Origin: Plectrocnemia conspersa
Lineage: Eukaryota; Arthropoda; Insecta; Trichoptera; Polycentropodidae
Direction of reading: 5' to 3'
DNA: 64,000 nucleotides
Assembly (NCBI GenBank): GCA_009617715.1
Contig: VTFK01000098.1
Span: 62,001-126,000, forward strand
Part shown: in pieces, positions 34,010 through 45,985 of the stretch
How positions within the stretch are numbered: the stretch's first letter is position 1
How the letters are laid out: each line of letters begins with the position of its first letter
Position numbers and translations under genes: made by a program
Notes under the pieces: generated by a model
Seen by the model: only the letters and a program-made list of their open reading frames with translations
The model's database searches: none
What the model was told of the DNA's origin: nothing

Positions 34010-34350
34010 TTATTGATACAAACTGGAGCAGGCGTACAAAAAAAAACTTCCAAGCTCTGGAATTTTTCCCTTCCGAGGGTTAATCAATGGTCCCCAAGTA
34101 CCGACCACCCTGTTATAAAGGGACGCATAAATTAATTGTTCAGGGACGACACAACGTACCTTCTTTCAACCCAAGGTGAATCGTTTAAAATTCCTCATCT
34201 CGGTTGTTCGCACCTGAATATCAATTTGCAATAACCGCATTTCGCACGTCGAAATTTAACCGATAAATTAGCGATTAGTCATAGTACGCGGAGACAGTTA
34301 CAAAAATTGTGGCGTGTATCAACCACCGGGTGGTCTAGTATTTAATTATA
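34010..34350. other. Balanced-composition block, candidate cis-regulatory DNA
   Basis: Lower-AT island with CpG words (for example 34070-34115 and 34180-34340), no repeat partner and no open frame. Confidence 0.3.
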
Positions 34351-35265
34351 ACATTTTCACCTTAGACTTAATTAAAAAACAAATTATGTAAATATTAAGT
34401 TGCCCTAGAAAAATAAATGATTCGAAACACTTATATGTAATGAACCATTAATTTTATATAAAAATATATACAAACTGATAACTCATTAACGTAACTTTAT
34501 GTTATAATATCTTGTCTTTCAATAATTATATATTTGCTGAAGATAAAAATATAATAATTGTTCGGTGGAAAAAAATAATATAGAAATATTTACATAGGAC
34601 ATGTAATTTCATTAGTGAGATTAATTCAATAAAGAGAAATAGAGAAACTTGTTTCTAAGAAAGGGCGGCGTTTATTAAATTAACACATATAAACACATGT
34701 ATGTACATAATATATAATATACTACCAAAAAAATATTGTTAAGCACACTAATGTGAAAATAATGACTTGAATCAACTATTTTTCAAAATAAAACTATTAT
34801 GATTGAAGTCGTTTTAGACACGCTACTATTATACAACGAAAATCGTAAAATAAATAATGCTAAATTCACTGATTTTCAGAAAATAGAGAAACATATGCGT
34901 TGTTATTCAACCTTTAAATGTCTGAAACAAGACGACATTACTCTAAGTAACAATTGGGATTACAAAAGAATCGTTTTTGTTTAGCATTTTTAATGCAAAA
35001 AAATACTTTCCTATTCATATTTTTTTATGTAGTGTCTTTCCTACCTACTGATCCAAAATAAATTGACTAGTACTACATTTGTTTATTTATATTATTGCAT
35101 CCATAGAACAACAACTAAGTATAAATATGTACATTAAACTGCACAAAAGCAAGACAATTTAATAAATAATTGAAAGGTATTTATACAAACATACACAGAA
35201 ACAACCTAAACTAATGCAATTTAAATACCGGATCTCTAAAACGTATTTGCAATATATTGTGCAGA
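34351..35265. other. AT-rich noncoding stretch
   Basis: The 61-codon plus frame at 34799-34984 begins on ATG but has no recognisable domain. Nothing else supported. Confidence 0.45.
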
Positions 35266-36130
35266 TTTTAGCTTAGAGCACAAAGAGAAAAGATATATTA
35301 AAAGTCTTGAAAGTCGGCACAGTTTTTCACAACAATGGAAAAGAGATCTCGTGACCAAACAATTGCATTCATATTTGAAAATAATTCACGAACCACCTAA
35401 CAGACCATCTGCTCCGACACGTTGAATGCGGATAAGTACCGCTGAAAAACTACTCTTTGTTTGGAAAGGATGCTATCTAGACAATGCATAATACTATTGT
35501 ATTTCTGATTACCGATCACCGGATTGACTATCTAGACCGTTTCCTTCTTAAGGCATAAACACATATTATGGGTGTGTCTAAGAAGCGACACAATTTGCTT
35601 GCAAATATCTTCATCTGCGATTCACCAGAGCTGTTTCGAGCCAGCATTATAAAAACGAGAAAAACACGACATAGAAAGAGATGCACCAGGACACACATCA
35701 GCATATTAGTCCAGCATCATTACAAGAACACTTAAGTATATATTTTATTTAATACGCCATACTGTTGTTTAACCTTTATTTAATAACTTTATAGTTATTT
35801 TAACAATAACAGATACACATTCAACAAATTCTCCTAACTTTGCAAACAAATTGTAGCTGGGAAGCATTATTGGCATTTTACAACAGGTATAGAGAGAATT
35901 CTAAAACAAATAATTTTGCTTAATCCTAAACACACATTTGGTGAACATGTTTTTGTTTGTATGAAAAAGTAGATTACAACACACGTGTGGAAATGTGTAC
36001 CGAAAGGTAACGAATAGCGCGTCTGTTATTTATAACCCTTTGCGCACACCTGACGGCTTTATGCTGTGACACCTTTCCAATGCCAATGAGAGCGAAACAC
36101 AATTACAACCCCACACATGTGCGTATCATA
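35266..36130. other. Intermittent balanced-composition patches
   Basis: Two lower-AT patches (35270-35720 and 35985-36130) without repeat partners or coding frames. The second includes CACGTGTGG and CCCACACATGTG words near its ends. Confidence 0.22.
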
Positions 36131-39100
36131 TATTACACTCTAACCACATACATAATCGTCGCATCTCATGAGGCAAACGTTAGCAAAAGCATGAAATACT
36201 AATTCTAAAAATAATTTTTGGTCAACCCTTAAACCATGCCATTGTATAATAAACGATATTATAACATGATCTATTATAATAAACATTAATATTATAATTT
36301 CAATGTAAAAAATAATATAATTTATGGCAGCAATACTCATTACACTATCAATAAATTGATTACATAGTCCTGATATCAATATGCCCTGAATTGAATGCAT
36401 CACAATTATAATGACAGTGATAATAATTGGCTAAATTCATGAAATACATAATATGAATAAATTTTGTAGTGGTAATAAATACAAAAAAAAAACTGCACTT
36501 AATTTATACTACTTGTATTTTTAAACGATTACGATAATAATTTGGAAATAATAAAATATTTAGTATATTTAATATCAGTATTTAATTAAAAATAAATTCA
36601 TTATATGCATGATACTTATCCTACGAAGCCCAGCATCATTAATTCACTTTCTACTCATCATTGAGAAGTCAATCAATACTGTGTTATGTGATGAGCTAAG
36701 ACAAGTCAATTCTTCAACGATAATGATACGTCAGCAGTTCTCGAGCCAATCACGACACAAGCAACCGTTTTGCATAATGGATTACAAATAAAAGAGCAGT
36801 TGCTCTTATCTAGATTCATGGTAAATTATTTAAATTGGGATGAAATTAAATTTCGCCATAATTTATTATACATGTAGAATATCACAAATCATCGCACTGA
36901 ATTTGCCATTGACAAATTGGGATTTAACACACGTACATTTTTGGCCTATTAACTCTTTTTTTTCTAACCCATAACAAGTTTTTCATAATTTATACTAGCA
37001 CTGTTTATTATCGATTTTGACAAGATGGAATTAATGGTAGCTTTTTCTAAAATAATATATAATGATTAATTGTCCAATTTTTTAGGCACCATAATTTATA
37101 GGTTCGAATGTGTAACTGGACGCATAAATTATAATAATAATTAGATGTAATATAATATTTTACTATCAATTTTCTTCGCACACACTTGCTTGAATACAAA
37201 TGAAATTTTAATTTCGCCTTTTCTCGTTTTATTGCGCACTCAAAGAATACTTCTCACATACGAGACACACTTTCTTTGTCATAACAAAAATTTTACGAGG
37301 ATACGGAGGATCAAATATTTTTTTCACGACAGTAGTAGTCAATAAACGGAGCTTTAGGAAAGTGCTTTTGATTTCTCTCACTACGTGACCGTGTGATAAT
37401 ATTATTTTAAACAGAAATATATAAAAATTAATAAAAGAAACTTACGAGAAACCAAAAATTTATGATTAATATTTAATAACATTGCTATTGGTTCAGTTCT
37501 GATTGTATTGACGTATTGCATGCATACTTCATTAGATTTTTTTATTATCAATAAAATGTATTTAGTAAGATACAAAGATTATCTGGAATTCAATTAAACG
37601 GATTAATCTGAATGTTATTGTGTACAAATATCAAAATTAAACACCACTTTTCAAAGAGAAAGACATGAATCCATGTACCAAAAAATATTATTTTTAGGAT
37701 AAGAATGTGTTGACAAAATTTTTAGTTATTATTTTACAATTATAAAGCAACCACCATATTCCTAAGACCTTGCTCCCTCCTATTTAACAAAATTACAATT
37801 GGGCATCTTAGATAATTAAAAAATGCAATGTGAGTTTTTAAAAGCAAATCAAATTAAGACAATAAATGAGTAACAAAAATGTAGGCATTTTTTTTTTATA
37901 AAAAAATCAATATTTTATCATTTTATAAAAGATTTTGTATTCTTGATCCGAATAAAAGTAAGCTTTTAATTACATAGTGACTATAACTTTTAAGTATAAA
38001 TTAAGTAGTTAAAAAACAGACACTTTAAGCTAACTTATTTAATTCAACATTTTTTTTAATTAAAATATATTGTTCGATTTCATTGTAAAAAAAAAACATT
38101 TTAGCTATAATATACGTTGCATAAATTCATAATTTATTAAAAAATATTTCATTTATTATATAAAAAATATCCTAATTACAACTATTGCAATATTATAAGA
38201 CTTTGCAACTTTTTTATTGTATAGAATACTCTTTTTTTATGCATTAATATTTTTTTCTTATTCATTGACTTAATTTAAGATTAAATATGAAATTATTTTA
38301 ATACATTTTTAATATTTTGTATTGTTTACTTTGTTTATAAAATAAGTATTTGAATTTTCATTTAGAAATATCTGTTGTTAATAATTGCATTTTTATATCA
38401 ATTACTAAATAGTGAATAAACAATGTTTATCTAAGAGCATGAGTTAATAACCAAGGACGTTTTAATTTAAAATAATTTATCCACTGTGCTATTAGCAATC
38501 CATTATATATATTTACATACATACATTCATTTATAATAACTGAAATTTCTACATCCCTTTTAACATCTTATTTCAGGGTTTCGCTCTTGAGAAGAGCCCC
38601 TTATCGTAACCCAGCTACTTAAAACAACTTAATTAACACTTCATAAATAAGGTTAAGATTATCAGTTGTATAATATGTACATATATACGATGTAATATTT
38701 TTAATACAGAACAATTATTTTTTACCTCATTCACCAGTAACTATTTATAATGAGAAAAGGAAAATATTTCATAAGTTGGATAATATTAGGAATGCTTTAA
38801 TCATTTTATTTAATGAAAACTTGTACACTAAGGAAGAAATGAAAAGTGAAAATATATTGATACCAAAGATGAATTATTACAAAAGAAAGATTTGAATAAT
38901 GAATACGAATCAGATTTTATAAGAACATAAGAGATCAAAGATGTGCTAAAAATAATGAAAGAACTAATTACAGGTATTCGAGACACATTTTAAACACAAT
39001 ATATATGACAATTCTCTAGCTAGTAATGTTTTATAAGAATCGAGATTGCAAAAAAAATAATAAACTATTTTTGAACATTAACAGATCAATTAAAAGCCAC

Positions 39101-39390
39101 TAGCTGATATCACTAATATTATTGTATTGCATAATGAAAAGTTTGCAATAATCGAAAAATATTATTAACGACAGTAGTGTCAAATGTCTTAGCATAAACT
39201 ATAATGTTAATTGAGAAAGAGCTCTGAAATTATTGAAGAAAAACATTTTTTTAAAGAGGTTAATAGTCAAATAGTATAGCTTCATACATTGAAACCATTA
39301 ATTTATTTGTCAATTTAAATAATAACAATATTATGTATTGTTTTTTATTTTCAATAGTTTTGAATAATCTAGCAAAACTTATTTGTGATG
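36131..39390. other. Longest AT desert in the window
   Basis: About 3.2 kb of strongly AT-rich sequence. Minor mixed patches at 36610-36790 (60-codon plus frame without a domain), 37230-37400 and 38570-38630. From 38800 to 39150 there is some coding-like adenine-rich text, but no motif could be read. No repeat partner recognised. Confidence 0.45.
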
Positions 39391-39500
39391 TTCAATTAAA
39401 ATTGATAAACACCAATGTTCATATTTAATTCGAACCAAGGTCATTCAGGTCAATAGTCAGCAACTTATTACATTCGTTTATCGTGTTGACAATAAACAAA
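39391..39500 (-). repeat. tRNA-derived SINE copy (head and partial body)
   Basis: The minus-strand B-box word GGTTCGAAT (39428-39436) is preceded by TTGACCTGAATGACC and a tRNA-like head reaching about 39490. The body is short and eroded. A Jockey 3' fragment starts immediately to the right. Confidence 0.55.
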
Positions 39501-39720
39501 GGTTGAGCTTTAAAAACGATGGTATACATTTGGACTCTAAGCTTAAATTTACTTAAACATATAGCAAAACTCAGTTCCAATGGCTTACTGCTTGTAGCCT
39601 TAAACCAATATTCAATAATAAAAGCATATTTTAATTAAAAATACAATTTTAAAACAAACTAAAGTGAATTAGTCCAGTAAAAACATATGCTTGCTCGGGG
39701 TGGAGTAACATGAACCATAC
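39500..39720 (+). mobile_element. Jockey-type LINE 3' fragment
   Basis: Plus-strand text LKFTXHI-like (HLDSKLK then TKHIA counterparts, about 39525-39565), a SLKPIFNNKSIL stretch (about 39595-39625) and an SNMNH-like end match the same part of the element at 10.8-11.3 kb. No reverse-transcriptase catalytic region is present. Confidence 0.6.
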
Positions 39721-40100
39721 ATTTTTTCAAAATATATTTAAAATACAGCAATTACAAACTTTGTATACTAATTTCATAATAGATAATTTGTACAACGCAT
39801 AAAAAATACTGCAATAATCATAATAAAAAATAATATAATAATATTAGGCGATACCATATTAAAATAATTAATTACTCAACTCAAATTTATAAATTATTTT
39901 TATATTTCTACCTAATTTATTTTATTATTACTAAAAAACAATTATCCAAAAATTGTTATAAGCAAGTATGTATTTCGATTTAATCTTACGTTTGTAATAA
40001 ACGTTTAAAACAGAATAAAACATTATAAAAAATAATATTTCTACACTACAACTTTTGTTCATTAAAATGTTATTATTGAAAAAAATGGTAGCCTATATGA
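39721..40100. other. AT-rich noncoding stretch
   Basis: Nothing recognised. Confidence 0.45.
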
Positions 40101-40260
40101 TGTTTAAGAATGTTCTAAATGAAATTTGCTGTTAGTAATTTAAAATATTATTTAAGATCTTTCGGACACAATAGAAATTTGAAAAAAAAAACCGGCGTCC
40201 ATATTGGATTAAAAGGTATTAGTAACTGACGTATATTACTAGTATAATTTCCAAGTAAGT
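40101..40260 (-). repeat. Probable eroded SINE copy
   Basis: CTTTCGGACACAATAGAAATTT, a CCATATTGGATT stretch at the B-box position, and AGTAACTGACGTATATTACTAG at the head position follow the family order, but the B box itself is destroyed. Confidence 0.35.
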
Positions 40261-40329
40261 TTTATTTTATACTATTCTGTCTGCATAAACTAAACCAGTA
40301 TGATTTAACAGTGGTTATCGCAAGAGCTT

Positions 40330-40790
40330 CTAAATCATTCAAGCTGAGTGGCTTTTTCTTGTTCATTTGATAAACAGAGATACTACTACGAAAATCGTCG
40401 TAGAAGACAGTGGTTATCCACCTTTATGATGGGCTTACTGTAAAAACAAATATTTTGTGTGTATGTTGATATTACAAAAGATCGTGCATTATGAAAAAGT
40501 TTGGCCAAACAATAATAGCAAACTTCTATTGTGATCAGCTGAAGTAAAAAAGTCGAATTCTGCAATGAAATAATGTGCGTTCCTATGTGGCAAAATTGAC
40601 TCTCGGTAATATCGAAGAACTTTACTCGAAAGTTTAATCTCATCCACCTTGCTTTTTTCTACCGATGTAACAATGTAAGCGATGTTAAAAGGAAGCTATC
40701 GGAATATTCACATCAAAGCTTTCGACATTTTATGCTAATGGAATTAAAAATCGAACGAGAGGTGGGTAAAGGTTTTATCTCTAGAATAAA
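40330..40790 (+). mobile_element. Decayed mariner transposase, same family as 28.5 kb
   Basis: Plus-strand text includes YENRRRRQW, a CVxWDITK-like counterpart (about 40455-40480, broken by a stop), QTIIANFYCDQLK (40507-40545) and a SHPPC box followed by a broken SPD (about 40640-40665). It ends in DNA shared with 28731-28770 (ATCAAAGCTTTCGACATTTT). These are the KRRxxW, LCVWWD, QTIxxDxYCxQL and HPPYSPDLA landmarks of mariner transposases, in order. Many frameshifts; inactive. The 85-codon minus-strand frame here is a shadow. Confidence 0.7.
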
Positions 40791-41780
40791 ATTATATTTT
40801 TATTAAAATAATCAATTAAATAAAAATATAAATTCGGGATTATCAAGTACACATTAATTTTTTTTTTATAAATAATAGCAATCAAACTGGTTGCAACGGT
40901 AAAATTTGCATGTTTTAAGATAATTGCAGCAAAATAGCAAATAAAATATTTATGATTTTATCGATGATAAAGAAGAATACTACACAGAGTAATATTATAA
41001 AAGCATTAAAAAAAAGCTTAAAATAAATATAATAATGAGATAATTGGATCATAATTATCAGGCTCTAACTAAAGGAATTGCTGTATGCGAAACTATGGTA
41101 AAAGGACCTCAAATTTATAACAATTGAGATTAAACCTAAGCGTCCATTCAAAACGAGCAACATTCTCGTTGAAAATAGTTCCGTAACTATAAAAAGCACT
41201 TGAAAATTGAATGGGTAATGTTTTTTACGACATAAATTTAATGTAAACAAATGGGTTAATACAAAGTTTAATTTTTTTATATATTATTATGTATTATATA
41301 CTTATATAAATGTATATAGTACATACCGCCATTTTTTTTAAATATTTAAGATTAGCAATAACTTTTACGTGGAATAAAAAACGTTGTAATATAGTTGAAA
41401 CCGTTAAAGATACCTTAAAAGTTTGGGAATATTGAATATGAAAAAACAAGTGCGCCGTTAATATTTTGTTCGCCTTATAAAATGATTATATTTTTCCAAA
41501 TAAAATATTTTGTTTATTTAATTTAAATGAACCAACAATTCCTTTGTTTCAATATAAACAAAATCCTAAAAAATACATAATCCAACACTATTTTCGTATA
41601 AAACCGTTGTAAAAAAACTAATCTATTCCCTAGTAATCCTACTGTTACAAAGAAAATCACCTAAATTAGTGACGACAGATTAAGGAGAGAAAAAATAGAT
41701 TTACAGCATGAATTTATGCCAAATTTAATATACGGGAATATTCCAAGCATCCCTAGCAAGAGCTTCAAAACTGCCTAATT
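40791..41780. other. AT-rich noncoding stretch
   Basis: Nothing recognised; the minus frame at 41065-41250 has no domain. Confidence 0.45.
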
Positions 41781-42195
41781 TGAGATGCACAGATTTAAAC
41801 AACAATATTAGACATATGAACGTGTACTCACTAGCTCTGGCCGTGAAACGCGCCGTTGTGGTCGGAAAATCGTCGATCCTTCTTCTCCTCCTGTGTCACT
41901 ACCGAGCATTCAATCACTCACAGACCGAGCACACGCACACCCACCGGAAGAGCACAGTCCCGGGTCATCCCGTGTCCCACATGTCGATCGAGCGTGATTT
42001 GTTTTTGCCGCGGGATTCGCGCCGGCCGGCCACCTGTCGGCGGTGCGCGGAGGCTGCGTCCCGTGCGGAGGACCAGGCCACACTGCGACGAGAGCACGCG
42101 AGAGCGCCTACCTCGGTGCTCAAACCGTGGCGCGCACCATACAGATTTGACCCTATGTTGGTGCGAGTTTTGATTCGCAGTGATTGAGAACAAAG
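41781..42195 (-). promoter_or_regulatory. CpG-dense island, candidate promoter and first exon (minus strand)
   Basis: The only strongly GC- and CpG-rich stretch in 64 kb, peaking at 41980-42160. Because stops are scarce, long frames overlap in both directions (plus 41780-42187 and 41856-42173; minus 41918-42193), and none has a recognisable domain. On the minus strand two GTGAGT splice-donor matches lie at the left side, CTA|GTGAGTA (GT at 41831-41830) and TCT|GTGAGTG (GT at 41921-41920). No equal donor was seen on the plus strand. That favours a minus-strand noncoding or short-coding first exon, with transcription starting near 42.2 kb and a first intron running towards 41.8 kb and below. 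Neither an initiator nor a TATA box is convincing. Alternatives: a foreign-origin segment or a plus-strand coding exon. Confidence 0.35.
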
Positions 42196-42515
42196 TTGTA
42201 GAAAATCTTACAAATGTACGTGTATCTGAAATAAGTGAAGATTTTGCTACACTCTACAATAACATTTTCTTTCTACAAAGAAGCTGATTCATATGTTAAA
42301 GTAAGCTCTGATACGATTTTTCTTGGCACTTAGTCGTATTTTGACTCAGAGTCGTAACTAAGTTAATTAATTACCTGAAAAATATTGATTTTTTTTCAAA
42401 AAATATAAGTCCCTTCTTAGTATCTATCTCGTCCTATTAGTGTCTGCGCTTAATAAAATACATAAAAATATTAATCGCGATAATCTCTCAATAAAATAAA
42501 TATAAACAAATAATA
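42196..42515. other. AT-rich noncoding stretch
   Basis: Nothing recognised between the CpG island and the LINE fragment. Confidence 0.4.
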
Positions 42516-42971
42516 TAATTTTTGCGAAATCAAGACACAACATATTTTAGTACAGGATTAATTATGCTAGATATTGAAAAAGCATTTGACACCATTTGGC
42601 ACTACAGCTTAACCTATAAATTATCTATATATAAAGCCCCTGATTATCTTATATACATAATACGCTCATACCTGAAAGGTCAAAGCTATATTGTTTTGCT
42701 AAGCAATTAGCTCTATATACCGCGTAAAATCTCAATAGAGTCCCACAGGATAGTTTGTTATGACCATTCCTCTTATTTATATATACTAAGGACATTCCTA
42801 TTTTTGATTTACGATTGATTTACGCTAGCGTTACAACTTCTATGGTCTTGAATCAATTGCAATTAAATTTAAAAAGCTTAACAAAATTTAAAGGAAAATG
42901 AAAATAAATCTAAAGCAAAATTTTTACATCACAATGTAAGGCGAGCGTCAATTACCTACATGTAGTACATC
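42516..42971 (+). mobile_element. Jockey-type LINE fragment, left part (split by a hAT MITE)
   Basis: The open frame 42522-42710 includes LIMLDIEKAFDTIWHYSL (reverse transcriptase motif A, catalytic Asp in LDIEKAFD at 42567-42590), then a YKAPDYLIYIIRSYLKGQ stretch. After a stop it continues with a degenerate VPQDSLL box (about 42740), and further thumb text follows. Its continuation lies on the far side of the inserted element, at 43375-43490. Same family as 10.4 kb by wording and order. Confidence 0.8.
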
Positions 42972-43374
42972 TAGGGCATCCAAATACCCGCCCAAATTCA
43001 ATGCCCGGTTCTCGGGTATATGCTTATATAACGGAACCGGGTACCCGGTTTCGTTCCGGGTATTTTTGTCAACTATTATATATTGACCCGAAATTCAGAT
43101 TTACGAATATTATATATCTTGGATTTTGAATATAATTCATTTTACCTTTACGATACCCCGCTTATCACTATCTACTCTGTATGCAGCTGTGATTTTAACG
43201 GACATCTTGGAAGCACCGAATATCGTTGCCCGAAAGGGCTTAACTAATCTCTTAATCGGTTTTGCAAAATAAAAAATTTTCCTTTTTTAAAATCGTGTGA
43301 AAACAGATGTTTAATTTAAAAAATTAAACATTTTATTGAAATGAAAGGCCCCAGTTCCGGTTTTCGAAGCCCTA
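42972..43374. mobile_element. 403-bp hAT-like MITE inserted in the LINE
   Basis: The left end TAGGGCATCCAAATACCCG and the right end, whose reverse complement reads TAGGGCTTCGAAAACCGG, form imperfect terminal inverted repeats. Flanking 8-mers AGTACATC (42964-42971) and TATACATC (43375-43382) agree at 6 of 8 positions, as expected of an aged hAT target duplication. Inside is a 16-bp perfect palindrome AACCGGGTACCCGGTT (43035-43050) near the left end. No transposase is encoded. Confidence 0.7.
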
Positions 43375-43490
43375 TATACATCTGAACTGGCTTAAATTCA
43401 CTTAGCATATCACAGAATTCAATAAGCTTGCTGCTATTGCGGTCCTAAGACCGATAATTAAAAAAAAAGTTAAAACTGCTCTTGTTTATG
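43375..43490 (+). mobile_element. Jockey-type LINE fragment, right part
   Basis: Text IHLNWLKFT then HITEFNKLAAIAVLRPI continues the thumb region of the fragment ending at 42971 (compare HLDSKLKF..AIASLRPIFN in the related copies). Continuity across the MITE supports a single insertion into the LINE. Confidence 0.65.
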
Positions 43491-43499
43491 AACAACAAT

Positions 43500-43910
43500 T
43501 AATTTTGTAGCGACCACACACAGATAACCATGTTTGAAAGTTTTATTGTCTCAATGTATTTAACTGTATTTCAAAATTGGATAGTGTTGCCGTTAATGAA
43601 AAGTTGCAATTGATCAGTTATATTTTTATTGGTGAAGTTGATATGTACCGATTTTAATTCATTCAACTTTATTTTCTATTTTTTGCTCTACTTTGTGATC
43701 CTATCAGCCGCTTGTTGCAGCTTTTTAGTAGTGATCGCTTTTTCTTTTCTCACTGTCAGTTTTATTGTATCATCCACGAATGTCGCAAATCATACGTGTA
43801 CATCAAATATAGTATCGTGTAAAAAATGCCCTAATCTCGGTCTTGTAAAATGCTTGATCTTGGTCGCCCAAGTGCTCAATTACGGCTAAACTACTTCTTT
43901 GGTTGGCAAA
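43500..43910 (-). mobile_element. Jockey-type LINE reverse transcriptase fragment, minus strand
   Basis: One minus-strand frame reads FVDDTIKLTVRKEKAITTKK with the catalytic FADD-type box at 43766-43780 (here FVDD), then LQQAADRITK, KIKLNELKSVHINFTNKN and LFINGNTIQF, then a NTVKYIE stretch. It is interrupted by only three stops over about 90 codons. Upstream text is frame-shifted. Wording differs from the 10-kb family and resembles the fragment at 59.7 kb. The plus-strand frame at 43629-43889 is its shadow. Confidence 0.8.
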
Positions 43911-45430
43911 AAACGTTGCCATTTAAAGAATTTTGTGATGTTAAAAAATAGATGATCTGACGAACTAGATCTGACGAAAATGAGGAATGTGGTATCAATT
44001 TAAAGCCGTATTTGCTATACCGCTGATTTTTATATAAATGTGTTAACCCGACAGAACAGTACTGTTGTATTATTTATATTTATACAGGAAAAAAAAACAT
44101 CACTTTCTTTGACAGTGAACCACTATTGCTTTGTTAAGATGCTGCGTACTGTTTTTTTGCTTTGATTCAGGTTAATCGACTTTTTCAAGATCCCAAGAAA
44201 CAAGACAAAAAAATTAAATCCCGGAAGTCGGTAAAATTTGCGTGAAAATAGGCATTTTTATGGCTAAAACACTATGTATTTATATTTTAAAAGCCTATTT
44301 CGTTTTATTTTTAAAATGTTTTAAAATTGATTTTACATCATCTCTATTTTATAACATTAGCTAAATTTGTATGTATGTCGGTGGACAGCTTTGTATATGA
44401 CAATCTCTGTAGTGATTTTCCTCATCCAAAAGAATAATCCAGCATTATCTTAAAATAGAAATTCACGAACATTTTGCTACTCTGCCAAATAACTAGTATA
44501 ATAAACAACGATATATAATATTTTATTTAAATAATGCTTTCATGATTATGGTACATCGCGACCACTGATACATATTTTTGCGACTGTAACATAAGCCAGA
44601 TGTTTTCGACCTTTTTTTTAGTGATACACTAAACAACATAATTTATTTTTGCAGCAACCCTCATCAGAAAACATAGTTTCAGATTGTATTTTTTCTTGAG
44701 CAGACATTTTTATTTTTTATAGTACTCAATAATAATAAATATAAAAGTGTAACCATATGATTTTTAATAAACTTATATGAATTTGTTCTATTTTTATTTT
44801 ATAATAATTTAATTTTTTAATCTAATGATTTCTACAAAAAAATTCTCAACTTATATATACATGCTGATTTTATTTTTCTAGAAATGGTTCAGGTGTTTAT
44901 AAATAATATCAAATAAAATTCATTATTTTTTTACACTTTTAATTTGACGAGCTTATGTATTAAAATAATTTTTGGTGGAAATCAAAATTTTCTATATTAT
45001 TTCTATGGGTAAATTTAAAATATTCTAAATTCTCATTTTTAAATGATTACTGTAACTGTAGTGATGCTTGCGTTGCTGTAATTAGTATTTCTGTTAAATG
45101 TATATTTTTATTTAAACTATATTTTTACATTAAATTATATATTAGCTATATGCAAAATTTCGCTGAAAATTCAGTTGATAACATATTTTTTTTAAATATA
45201 AACCATGCTCTATTTTCTTTGTCACAAAAATCTTGTTGTGTAGTGTAATTAGTTTTAATATATTTACATAATATTATCAGTTATATGTTATTACAAAATA
45301 ACATCGACTATAGTAAAGAAATGTACAAGTTCGAAAAAAAATTATCTAATTAATTTAAATTCAATTGTATGCAAAAAAAAGTGCTGCATAATGTAATCAT
45401 CAAACTTTTTCTATTAAAAAATCTCAATTA
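43911..45430. other. AT-rich noncoding stretch
   Basis: At 44060-44290 some words (TTTTTTTGCTTTGAT, AATTTGCGTGAAAATA) recall the 24-kb tandem unit, but the order is too broken to call. Nothing else recognised. Confidence 0.4.
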
Positions 45431-45810
45431 ACTCTGCAAATTTGACACGCACTCCTCACCGCCCGTTTTATACACACTTTTACGTGTCATCAAAAGAGAA
45501 ACGATGAAGAGGCACTCGAGCCAGTGGAAATAAGTGTTTCGGAGAGCGCTCTTCGCTTGGCAGTTAGAAGAAAGTCACGATCGCGTGATTTGTCCCTGAG
45601 AAAATAAAAGTGGCTTTGTGTTTAATTTATGTAAGTTTTACGCGGTCGTTATGGGGTGATGTTGCGATTCAAAGGAAAACTCCACGCCCCATATTTTCAT
45701 CCGCTTTAAATTGGTTCGTAATTTTTAGGCGGAAGTTCGAAAGATTCTCCACTGTCGTGGCAATCCGGCGTTAACGGATGCTGTAAGTTAGAATATGGCG
45801 TTTATGTTGT
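45431..45810. other. Balanced-composition block, candidate cis-regulatory DNA
   Basis: A lower-AT, CpG-containing island (45440-45790) without a repeat partner or coding frame. Its sharp edges against AT desert resemble the islands at 26.1 and 63.3 kb. Confidence 0.3.
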
Positions 45811-45900
45811 TCTCAATTATTATTATAGCCAAAATATATTTTTTTTTTGCTTACCAGCGTAGGGTGGATTTGATTTAAATATAAGTTTTAAACTCTAGAA

Positions 45901-45985
45901 CAGGGGTCGGCAAACTTTTCTGTGTAGGGTCAGATTGTAAATATTTAAGGCTTGGCGGACCAGGTAAGCTCGTTTATATTTATAT
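45901..45985 (+). mobile_element. hAT (Charlie-like) left terminus, rest lost or unrecognised
   Basis: CAGGGGTCGGCAAACTTTTC at 45901-45920, followed by GGGTCAGATTGTAAATATTT and AAGGCTTGGCGGACCA, is the typical start of Charlie-type hAT elements. The reverse complement of the terminus was not found downstream to 47.3 kb, so either the right end is deleted or the element is only a terminal fragment. Confidence 0.65.

Noticed and set aside
40386..40643. 85-codon minus-strand frame
   Set aside because: It overlaps a decayed plus-strand mariner transposase with ordered landmarks.
41780..42187. 135-codon plus-strand frame, the longest in the window
   Set aside because: It lies in the CpG-dense island where stops are rare in all frames; three long frames overlap on both strands and none shows a domain, so it is not called as a gene.
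43629..43889. 86-codon hydrophobic plus-strand frame
   Set aside because: The minus strand reads as Jockey reverse transcriptase with the FVDD box; the plus frame is a shadow.
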